Assembly: GCA_036495525.1 (NCBI GenBank)
Contig: DASXMR010000093.1
Location: 1 to 11,271, forward strand
Origin: DASXMR01 sp036495525
GTDB lineage: Bacteria; Actinomycetota; Actinomycetes; Streptosporangiales; Streptosporangiaceae
DNA: 11,271 nucleotides
Direction: 5' to 3'
Below the pieces are notes generated by a model. It was not told where the DNA came from. It saw only the letters and a program-made list of their open reading frames with translations, and made no database searches. The stretch's first letter is position 1, and the number at the start of each line of letters is the position of its first letter. Position numbers and translations under genes: made by a program. Below are positions 4,754 through 10,293 of this stretch, piece after piece.

Positions 4754-7060
4754 TCAGTGGCCGCCGCCGCCTCCGCCGCCTCCGCCGCCGCCGCCACCGC
4801 CAGGACCTGGACCGGGAAGCGGAGGAATGGGGAACGGCCCGTGGTGGCCGCCGCCGCCGCCGTGCTTTTTGTGCGGCGGCTGCGGCGAGTTGATGCCGTT
4901 GCCCTTGGAGAAGAACGGGCTGTTCGGCGGCACCGAGACGAAGCCGACCGGCTTGCCGAGCGCGGCGTGCAGGAACGTCTCCTGCCAGATCTGGCCCGCG
5001 TTCGCGCCGAACACATCGCCGACACAGTCTGGCGCGCCGTCCGCTGCCCGGAAGCAGGCTGCCTCGCCTGTCATCGGATGCGTGATCGGTCCGGCCGGGT
5101 TGAACATCGAGACGTAACCCGCCAGGTGCGGTGTGTACCCGGCGAACGCGGCGTACTCGAACTTGTCCGCGGTGCCGGTCTTACCTGCGGCTGGCCTGTT
5201 GATGCCGTCGCCCACACCGGTCCCGCTGGTCAGCACGCCCTGCAGGATGTAGTTGGCCGCGTCGGCTACCGAGGTCGACAGCGCCCGGTGACAGCTCTGC
5301 TTCGGCACTGGCAGGTGCGCGCCCGAGCCGGTCAGTACCGAGCCGATCGCGATCGGCGTGCAGTAGATCCCGCGGGAGGCGACGGTGGCGTAGGCCGCGG
5401 CCATCGTCATGGGCGACACGTTGACCGATCCCAGCGTGAACGAGGCCAGGTCGTCGGCCGGCGGCAGGTAGCCGGGCTTGCCGGGCTTGCCGACCGGGGC
5501 GAACAGCGACTTGCCGTCCGCACGGTGAACGCCGAGGTCCGCGGCCGTGTGTACCACGTTGCAGAGCCCGACCTGCTCCTCCAGGTGCGCGAAGAACACG
5601 TTGATGGACTGCGTGGTCCCGTTATAGAGCGTGAAGATCTCCGGTTTCTTCGTCGCTCCCTCGGAGTTGGTCAGCTGGTACGGGTTGATCGTCTGGCCCT
5701 TGCAGTTGGTGTAGCCGGAGACGGTGTCGGGCGAGACGATCTTCATGCTGGTGCCGAAAGGTATGCCCTGCTTGAGCGCGGTCAGCAGCGTGAAGAGCTT
5801 CGACGACGAGCCGGTCTGCACCCCGATGCCGCCGTCGTACTTGGAGTCCACCGCATAGTCGACGGTCGTCTGCCCTGGCCCGCTGCCATACGGCCGGTCC
5901 TCGGCGATCGCCCGGATCTTGCCGGTGCCCGGCTGGATCAGCACCTCAGCAGCCGCGTTGCCGGCCACGTTGAACGGCGACTTCGGGGCCGGCACCATGT
6001 AGCTCACCGCGTGCTGGGCCGCGTGCTGGTCCTGCGGGTTCAGCGTGGTGTAGATCTTGAGCCCGCCGGCCGTGTTCAGGGTCTTCTCCACGGTCGCGTA
6101 CCGCGGGTCGTTCTTCAGCACCGACAGCACGTAGTCGCAGAAGAACGGCTCGTCGCTGGCGGAGCGGGCGGTGCAGCCGGCCTCCAGCGATGTCGGATGC
6201 TGGTGCAGGCCGAGCTTCTTGGCCTGGGCGGCCTTCTCCTGCGTCGCCGTGATATAGCCGAGCTGCTGCATCCGGGTCAGTACCACGTTGCGCTGGTTGA
6301 GGGCGTCCCCAGGGTGGACGAGGGGGTTGTACTGGTCGGGGAACTCCACCATGCCGGCCAGCATCGCCGCCTCGGGCAGGGTCAGCTTCGCAGCCGTGGT
6401 GGAGAAGTAGCGCTCGGCGGCGGTCTGGATGCCGACGGCCTCGTTGTCGAAAAACGCGGCGTTCAGGTACGCCGCGAGCAGCTGCTGCCTGGTGAGCTGG
6501 TGCTCCACGTTGGCCGCGATCCGCAGCTCGATGATCTTGCGCGAGAGGTTGTCGGCGATGGCCGCCTCCCGCTCCTGGGGGGTCTGCGCGGTCAGCACCA
6601 GCGCGTTCTTCACGTACTGCTGGGCCAGCGTGGAGCCGCCCTGGATGGAGTTGCCCTGCAGGTCGCTGAGCAGCGCACGGGTGGTGCCGCGCGGATCGAT
6701 CGCGCCGTGCTGCCAGTACCTGGAGTCCTCGGCGGCGACGATCGCGTTGCGCATCACCGGGGCGATCTTGCTGTACGGCACCGGAACGCGGTCGATGCCG
6801 CCAGGGTTCTGCGCCGTACCGCCCGGATAGTAGAAGGCGATCACGTTGCCCTTGCTGTCCAGGATCTCGGAGCGGCGCGGCAGCTGGGCCAGGTTCGGCA
6901 CCTTCAGGTCAGTGAAGGTAGTGGCGGTGTCCTTGGCCATCATGCCCATGACCGCGACGGCCGGCAGCGCGATCGCGCCGGCGATCAGCCCGGCGACGGC
7001 CGAGACGACGAGCAGCTTGGCGGCTGCGCTCAGGCCGGCGAGCCGTTCTGATTTCAGCAC
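4754..7060 (-). CDS. ponA: Class A penicillin-binding protein (bifunctional transglycosylase/transpeptidase)
   Basis: This 768-residue enzyme builds peptidoglycan outside the membrane: the glycosyltransferase polymerises lipid II and the transpeptidase cross-links stem peptides. After a short cytoplasmic start comes a membrane anchor (about 15-42). The GT51 domain (about 60-245) shows the catalytic-Glu motif EDSRYWQHGAID (E111), GGSTLAQQ (141-148) and RKIIELRIA (174-182). The transpeptidase domain (about 365-700) shows SSSK (418-421, nucleophile S418), SIN (485-487) and KTGT (627-630). No PASTA domain follows, unlike mycobacterial PonA2. Instead the end (721-768) is rich in Pro, His and Gly and finishes with 14 glycines and one His. 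Eight cysteines lie in the outer part. GTG 7060 is the most upstream start in this frame (a TAA lies four codons before) and no ribosome site precedes it, but TAATCT lies six bases before, which suggests a leaderless mRNA. It is divergent from the Wbl gene. Confidence 0.95.
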   Translation of the reverse strand: MLKSERLAGLSAAAKLLVVSAVAGLIAGAIALPAVAVMGMMAKDTATTFTDLKVPNLAQLPRRSEILDSKGNVIAFYYPGGTAQNPGGIDRVPVPYSKIAPVMRNAIVAAEDSRYWQHGAIDPRGTTRALLSDLQGNSIQGGSTLAQQYVKNALVLTAQTPQEREAAIADNLSRKIIELRIAANVEHQLTRQQLLAAYLNAAFFDNEAVGIQTAAERYFSTTAAKLTLPEAAMLAGMVEFPDQYNPLVHPGDALNQRNVVLTRMQQLGYITATQEKAAQAKKLGLHQHPTSLEAGCTARSASDEPFFCDYVLSVLKNDPRYATVEKTLNTAGGLKIYTTLNPQDQHAAQHAVSYMVPAPKSPFNVAGNAAAEVLIQPGTGKIRAIAEDRPYGSGPGQTTVDYAVDSKYDGGIGVQTGSSSKLFTLLTALKQGIPFGTSMKIVSPDTVSGYTNCKGQTINPYQLTNSEGATKKPEIFTLYNGTTQSINVFFAHLEEQVGLCNVVHTAADLGVHRADGKSLFAPVGKPGKPGYLPPADDLASFTLGSVNVSPMTMAAAYATVASRGIYCTPIAIGSVLTGSGAHLPVPKQSCHRALSTSVADAANYILQGVLTSGTGVGDGINRPAAGKTGTADKFEYAAFAGYTPHLAGYVSMFNPAGPITHPMTGEAACFRAADGAPDCVGDVFGANAGQIWQETFLHAALGKPVGFVSVPPNSPFFSKGNGINSPQPPHKKHGGGGGHHGPFPIPPLPGPGPGGGGGGGGGGGGGGH
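4757..4798 (-). repeat. Trinucleotide repeat coding a 14-glycine tail
   Basis: The last codons of the penicillin-binding protein are mostly GGC, broken by GGT and GGA, coding 14 consecutive glycines before a final His and TGA. The tract is nearly pure GGC/GGA repeat and so prone to length change by slippage. Confidence 0.75.
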
Positions 7061-7066
7061 GGCATC

Positions 7067-7072
7067 AGATTA
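7067..7072 (-). promoter_or_regulatory. Candidate -10 of a leaderless ponA promoter
   Basis: On the minus strand TAATCT (7072-7067) fits the actinobacterial TANNNT -10. It ends six bases before the GTG at 7060, so transcription would begin at or next to the start codon. This agrees with the missing ribosome site. No good -35 consensus is seen; the expected -35 position falls inside the 17-bp palindrome. Confidence 0.4.
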
Positions 7073-7084
7073 CGCTGCCGCAGG

Positions 7085-7101
7085 TCCTGGCAGTGCCAGG
7101 A
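7085..7101. promoter_or_regulatory. 17-bp palindrome upstream of ponA (putative operator)
   Basis: TCCTGGCA, one central base, TGCCAGGA: a perfect inverted repeat with 8-bp arms. It is centred 33 bp upstream of the penicillin-binding protein start, across the expected -35 of the inferred promoter. A one-base centre is too tight for an RNA hairpin, so a dimeric protein-binding site is the better reading. Confidence 0.5.
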
Positions 7102-7174
7102 AACGTCATCAGCCGCTGACGGGGCAGGTCACGAATGCCGCCACGGGGGCCGAAAGCAGCCCGGTTGCGAGGGG

Positions 7175-7184
7175 TGACTAGTCA
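7175..7184. promoter_or_regulatory. 10-bp palindrome TGACTAGTCA upstream of wblA
   Basis: A perfect palindrome of moderate AT content in high-GC DNA, centred about 25 bp from the centre of the next inverted repeat. Possible operator half of a two-site arrangement. Confidence 0.35.
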
Positions 7185-7195
7185 TCGCTGTCCGC

Positions 7196-7213
7196 ATAGC
7201 CCATCAGGGCTAT
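7196..7213. promoter_or_regulatory. Inverted repeat ATAGCCC-4-GGGCTAT upstream of wblA
   Basis: Perfect 7-bp arms (7196-7202 and 7207-7213) around ATCA. It lies about 40 bp upstream of the candidate wblA -10. It may be an operator or, if transcribed, a small hairpin. Confidence 0.45.
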
Positions 7214-7250
7214 ACCGGAAATGGGCCCGCCGGGGGCTAGCGCTGCGGGC

Positions 7251-7256
7251 TAGACT
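7251..7256 (+). promoter_or_regulatory. Candidate -10 of wblA promoter
   Basis: TAGACT matches the actinobacterial TANNNT -10. There is no recognisable -35 at 16-19 bp upstream. If used, the leader would be about 125 nt long. Confidence 0.3.
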
Positions 7257-7388
7257 TCCGTAAGTTACTTTTCCGCGACCATCACTACCGGGGCGCAGCG
7301 TGACGCTGTGGCCACGGACCGCAACGGTAACGCGATCGTGCGTGACCATCCATTTGCGGTGCGTGACGATCAGGAGGAGTTGGCCACC

Positions 7389-7688
7389 ATGTGGATCACG
7401 GACTGGACCGCCCGCGCCGCGTGCAAGGGGACTGACCCGGACGAGCTCTTCGTCCAGGGCGCGGCGCAGAACCGGGCCAAGCTGATCTGCCGCGGCTGCC
7501 CAGTCCGGACCGAGTGCCTCGCTGACGCGCTCGACAACCGGATCGAGTTCGGTGTCTGGGGTGGCATGACCGAGCGGGAACGGCGAGCGCTGCTGCGCCG
7601 GCGGCCGGACGTGATCTCCTGGCACGACCTGCTGGAGAACGCGCGCAACCAGTACGAGCGAGCCGGTGACGCGCTCGTAGCCAGCTGA
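7389..7688 (+). CDS. wblA: WhiB-like iron-sulfur regulator, WblA/WhiB4 type
   Basis: This 99-residue Wbl protein has the four cysteines that bind a 4Fe-4S cluster: C12, C34, C37 and C43 in the pattern C-X21-C-X2-C-X5-C. The turn GVWGG (55-59) follows, then a basic stretch TERERRALLRRRP used for DNA contact. The text DPDELFVQGAAQNRAK and GVWGGMTERERRALLRRRP agrees, from memory, with Streptomyces WblA and mycobacterial WhiB4. Position next to the penicillin-binding protein and the ATPase pair supports this strongly. Such proteins sense oxygen or nitric oxide through the cluster; in Streptomyces WblA affects the switch to sporulation and antibiotic production. The ATG at 7389 was chosen for AGGAGG at 7372-7377 (11 nt) or GGAG at 7376-7379 (9 nt) and for the family-like opening. 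A GTG at 7308 would add 27 residues; mycobacterial WhiB4 does have a longer head, so this is not excluded. Confidence 0.95.
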   Translation: MWITDWTARAACKGTDPDELFVQGAAQNRAKLICRGCPVRTECLADALDNRIEFGVWGGMTERERRALLRRRPDVISWHDLLENARNQYERAGDALVAS

Positions 7689-7705
7689 CTACCGCTGAGC
7701 TTCCC

Positions 7706-7725
7706 GGCCGGCGGATGAGCCGGCT
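7706..7725. terminator. Possible bidirectional hairpin between wblA and the ATPase operon
   Basis: GCCGGC at 7707-7712 and 7719-7724 can pair around a 6-nt loop, with a G-T closing pair outside. It lies in the 46-bp gap between convergent stops and is followed by TTCCCC on plus. GCCGGC is common in this DNA, so the support is moderate. Confidence 0.35.
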
Positions 7726-7734
7726 TCCCCCTGC

Positions 7735-8985
7735 CTAGCCGCCGAACGTCAGGCCGATAGCCCGTAGTCCAGCCAGGTCATGCACGTCCTCAGGCTGGGC
7801 GGCAATCTCAGCTATCGGGACCAGCGGATGCGCCGCGGTGAAGTGCTCGGCCAGCCGCCGTTCTGCTGCCGCCTGCTGCATCCGTTCCGCGTGCAGCCGG
7901 AGCGCGGCGATCGCCAGCGCGTGCTGGCTCCCATTGCGCCGCCCTTCAGCCGCGCTGGCCACTGCGGCCGGCTCGCCATTTGCCTCGTCGGCCAGCTCGC
8001 CGTGCTCGCCATTCCGGCCGGCGGGCGAGCCGGCTGGAGCGGCGACCTGCAGCATCTCCGCGGCAGCCAGGCTGCGGGCCGCTGACAGTCCGGGCGCCGG
8101 CGAGCGGTGCACCCGATTCAGGATCAGTCCGGCCAGCGGCATCCGCTCCTCCGCCAGCCGCTCCACGAAGTACGAGGCCTCGCGGAGCGCGTCCGGCTCG
8201 GGGGCGGCGATCACCAGGAACGCGGTCCCCGGCGCGCGCAGCAGGCGGAAGGTGTAATCGGCGCGCTCGCGGAATCCGCCGAACATCGTGTCCATGGCCG
8301 AGATGAAGGTCTGGACGTCCCGAAGCATCTGGCCGCCGATGACCTTAGTGACAATACCGGTAATTGCCCCGAATCCGGCATTCAGCACCTTCAGCCCGGT
8401 GCGGCCACCGAACTTCGCCGGTGCTACCAGCAGCCGTAGCAGCCTGCCGTCGAGGAAACGGCCGAGCCGCTGCGGGGCGTCGAGGAAGTCGAGAGCCGAG
8501 CGGCTCGGTGGAGTGTCGACCACGATCAGGTCCCACTCGTCCGCGCGGCGCAGCTGACCGAGCTTCTCCATCGCCATGTACTCCTGGGTGCCGGCGAACC
8601 CGGAGGACAGCGACTGGTAGAAGGGGTTAGCCAGGATCTGCGCGGCGCGGTCGGGGTCGGCGTGCGCCTGGACGATCTCGTCGAAGGTCCGCTTCATGTC
8701 GAGCATCATCGCGTGCAGGCTGCCGCCAGCTGACCCGCCGACGCCGGACACCAGGCGCGGAGTGTTATCCAGCGTGCTCAGGCCCATCGACTGCGCCAGT
8801 CTGCGGGCCGGGTCGACGGTCAGCACCACGACCCGGCGGCCGCGCTCGGCGGCGCGCAGCCCGAGGGCGGCGGCGGCGGTGGTCTTCCCGACGCCCCCCG
8901 AGCCGCAGCAGACGATCACCCGGATCCTGCGGTCATCGAGCAAGGCGCCAACGTCCAGTGGCGGCGGCGGCAGCGCGTGCGCCAT
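7735..8985 (-). CDS. bagB: Get3/ArsA-like ATPase, second subunit (Rv3680/BagB type)
   Basis: This 416-residue P-loop ATPase belongs to the ArsA/Get3 group of the SIMIBI class. Walker A is GSGGVGKTT (28-36, P-loop K34). The position of the signature lysine (GK in GKGGVGKT) is Ser29, so the intermonomer lysine is missing. Other features are LTVDPARRLAQ (55-65), MAMEKLGQLRR (137-147), and the switch DTPPSR (157-162). A glycine-rich, hydrophobic stretch (about 191-220) could be a client or membrane contact. Residues about 312-352 form a low-complexity Ala/Gly/Glu insert. From memory, Mycobacterium Rv3680 is colinear and also lacks the lysine. Family role: cytoplasmic homologues of the eukaryotic tail-anchored-protein targeting factor; the bacterial client is not established, and the old label anion pump is unsupported. 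The ATG overlaps the stop of the upstream ATPase by one base (TGATG), which implies coupled translation and a heteromeric complex. Confidence 0.93.
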   Translation of the reverse strand: MAHALPPPPLDVGALLDDRRIRVIVCCGSGGVGKTTAAAALGLRAAERGRRVVVLTVDPARRLAQSMGLSTLDNTPRLVSGVGGSAGGSLHAMMLDMKRTFDEIVQAHADPDRAAQILANPFYQSLSSGFAGTQEYMAMEKLGQLRRADEWDLIVVDTPPSRSALDFLDAPQRLGRFLDGRLLRLLVAPAKFGGRTGLKVLNAGFGAITGIVTKVIGGQMLRDVQTFISAMDTMFGGFRERADYTFRLLRAPGTAFLVIAAPEPDALREASYFVERLAEERMPLAGLILNRVHRSPAPGLSAARSLAAAEMLQVAAPAGSPAGRNGEHGELADEANGEPAAVASAAEGRRNGSQHALAIAALRLHAERMQQAAAERRLAEHFTAAHPLVPIAEIAAQPEDVHDLAGLRAIGLTFGG

Positions 8986-9998
8986 CAGGCTGCCCCCTGC
9001 TCGCGCAGCGCGGAGGCGAGCCGGTACAGGCCGGCCAGGTCCATCCCGTCGGGGATCATCGGCAGCAGATAGCGAGGCTGGCCGGCGCCGTCCAGCCGCT
9101 CGCGCTGCAGCTGCTGGCCGAGCTCCGTCCGCGCCTGCGCCGCCAGCTCGGCCGCCAGCTCACCGGCCAGGCTCCGGCTGTCGTCCAGGCCGGCCGCCTT
9201 CAGGCTGACCGCCAGCTCGGCCGCATCCACCTCGCCGTCGGCCGCCGCGCGCAGCTGGTCACCGGGCAGCGCGAGCGGCCGGGCCATGTTGATCATGATT
9301 CCGCCCACCGCGATCCCGCCGCCGGGCAGCGCCCGCAGCTCGGCGATGCCGTCGAGCGTCTCCTGCACCGGCATCTCCTCCAGCAGCGTCACGAAGTGCA
9401 CGACCGTCTGCGGTGAGCGGATGACGTTCTGCACGGTGTCGGCGTGCCCGCGGATCGGCCCGACCCTGGCCACGTCGGAGACCTCCGAGGCCACGTTCAG
9501 GAACCTCGCGATCCGGCCGGTCGGCGGCGCGTCCATCACGACCGCGCCGTAGACGGGCTTGCCCGCCTCCTTGCGCCGGACCGCCTCAGCCGCCTTGCCG
9601 GTCAGCAGCACGTCCCGCAGCCCAGGCGCGATCGTGGTGGCGAAGTCCATCACGCCGAGCCGGGTGAGCGCCGTCCCGGCGTGCCGCATGTTGTAGAACA
9701 TCTCCAGGTACTCAAGCAGCGCCGACTCCGCGTCGGCGACGAGCGCGAACACGTCGCCGCCAGGCCGCCCGGCGGCGGCCGGGGCCACCGCGACCTTGCG
9801 CTCGGCGTACGGCAGCGGCGGCACGTCGAAGAGCTGCGCGATGCCCTGACGGCCCTCCATCTCCATCAGCAGCACCGGGCGGCCGGCCGAGGCAAGCGCC
9901 AGCGCGAGAGCGCCGGCGACCGTCGTCTTGCCGGTACCGCCCTTGCCGGTGACCACGTGCAGCCGCACGCCGTCCCAGTCGGTGTCCCTGGAGCTCAC
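8985..9998 (-). CDS. bagA: Get3/ArsA-like ATPase, first subunit (Rv3679/BagA type)
   Basis: This 337-residue ATPase of the ArsA/Get3 group carries an intact deviant Walker A, GKGGTGKTT (18-26), with signature lysine K19 and P-loop lysine K24. Next come EGRQGIAQLFDVPPLPY (48-64), TTIAPGLRDVLLTGK (121-135) and the switch DAPPTGRIARF (156-166), all matching, from memory, the mycobacterial Rv3679 line. It is the first gene of a two-gene operon. The GTG at 9998 was chosen because it gives MSSRDTDWDGVRLHVVTGKG, the family-like opening. An ATG at 10112 would add 38 residues of Pro/Arg/Trp-rich text coded by GGCC repeats and is not credible. No ribosome site precedes the GTG, but TAGCCT ends seven bases before it, suggesting a leaderless mRNA. 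It most likely pairs with the next gene's product as a nucleotide-driven dimer; the client is unknown. Confidence 0.93.
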   Translation of the reverse strand: MSSRDTDWDGVRLHVVTGKGGTGKTTVAGALALALASAGRPVLLMEMEGRQGIAQLFDVPPLPYAERKVAVAPAAAGRPGGDVFALVADAESALLEYLEMFYNMRHAGTALTRLGVMDFATTIAPGLRDVLLTGKAAEAVRRKEAGKPVYGAVVMDAPPTGRIARFLNVASEVSDVARVGPIRGHADTVQNVIRSPQTVVHFVTLLEEMPVQETLDGIAELRALPGGGIAVGGIMINMARPLALPGDQLRAAADGEVDAAELAVSLKAAGLDDSRSLAGELAAELAAQARTELGQQLQRERLDGAGQPRYLLPMIPDGMDLAGLYRLASALREQGAA

Positions 9999-10005
9999 GT
10001 TCTGG

Positions 10006-10011
10006 AGGCTA
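10006..10011 (-). promoter_or_regulatory. Candidate -10 of a leaderless ATPase-operon promoter
   Basis: TAGCCT on the minus strand (10011-10006) fits TANNNT and ends seven bases before the GTG at 9998. Transcription would begin at the start codon, in agreement with the missing ribosome site. No clear -35 is present. Confidence 0.35.
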
Positions 10012-10049
10012 TCTGCGCCCGGCCAGCGGATCGCGCAGCGCTGCCGCGC

Positions 10050-10110
10050 GGCCGGCCGAAGGCGAGCGGCCGGCCAGTCCCAAAACCGGCCGCCCGGCCG
10101 AAATCCGGCC
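10050..10110. repeat. Cluster of GGCCGGCC/CCGGCC repeats upstream of the ATPase operon
   Basis: Within 61 bp there are two perfect GGCCGGCC octamers 18 bp apart and three further CCGGCC hexamers. CCGGCCGAA occurs twice exactly 42 bp apart, about four helical turns, so repeated sites would face the same side of the DNA. Base bias alone could give part of this. Confidence 0.5.
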
Positions 10111-10184
10111 ATGGCTAGCTGGCCACCAGCCAGTCCCGCAGGGCTGCCTACGGTCGCCGCGCTTGCTCCGTTATCTTCCCTTGC

Positions 10185-10212
10185 TTGGCGTGCGCCGCGA
10201 TGTCACTACCCT
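10185..10212 (+). promoter_or_regulatory. Candidate slipin promoter
   Basis: TTGGCG (10185-10190) and TACCCT (10207-10212), 16 bp apart, are a fair match to an actinobacterial -35/-10 pair. They would give a leader of about 75 nt before the start at 10294. Confidence 0.3.
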
Positions 10213-10293
10213 TGAAGCAGTAAGCCAGCTGCGCGGGACCGGGCAGCCGACCGCGGTACCCGGCCCGGGCGGCACGGGAAAGAGGTGTGGGCT

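Larger units (their letters stand above)
7061..7388. other. 328-bp divergent intergenic region ponA/wblA
   Basis: No gene is supported here. It holds, from left to right, the candidate leaderless ponA -10, the 17-bp palindrome at 7085-7101, the 10-bp palindrome at 7175-7184, the inverted repeat at 7196-7213, a possible wblA -10 (7251-7256) and the wblA ribosome site at 7372-7379. The region is long for this compact segment, which agrees with a heavily controlled Wbl gene. Confidence 0.7.
9999..10293. other. 295-bp divergent intergenic region, ATPase operon/slipin, rich in GGCC and CCGG
   Basis: No gene is supported. It holds two GGCCGGCC octamers (10050-10057, 10068-10075), further CCGGCC copies to 10110, and two 9-bp direct repeats: CCGGCCGAA at 10052 and 10094, and GCCAGTCCC at 10073 and 10129. 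The right part holds a candidate slipin promoter and the ribosome site. Confidence 0.6.

Noticed and set aside
4757..7051. Long plus-strand open frame of 764 codons
   Set aside because: It is exactly antisense to the penicillin-binding protein, is rich in Arg/Gly/Val/Leu with no recognisable domain, and reflects the GC-rich third codon positions of the real gene.
7085..7101. The 17-bp palindrome as a transcription terminator
   Set aside because: Its one-base centre cannot form a normal hairpin loop, no T tract follows, and no gene ends nearby.
7308..7688. GTG at 7308 as start of the Wbl gene
   Set aside because: ATG 7389 has a strong AGGAGG site and gives the Streptomyces-like N-terminus. 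The longer form is kept only as an alternative because mycobacterial WhiB4 has a longer head.
8985..10112. ATG at 10112 as start of the first ATPase
   Set aside because: The extra 38 residues are coded by GGCC repeats and have no counterpart in the family; GTG 9998 gives the usual opening a few residues before the P-loop.
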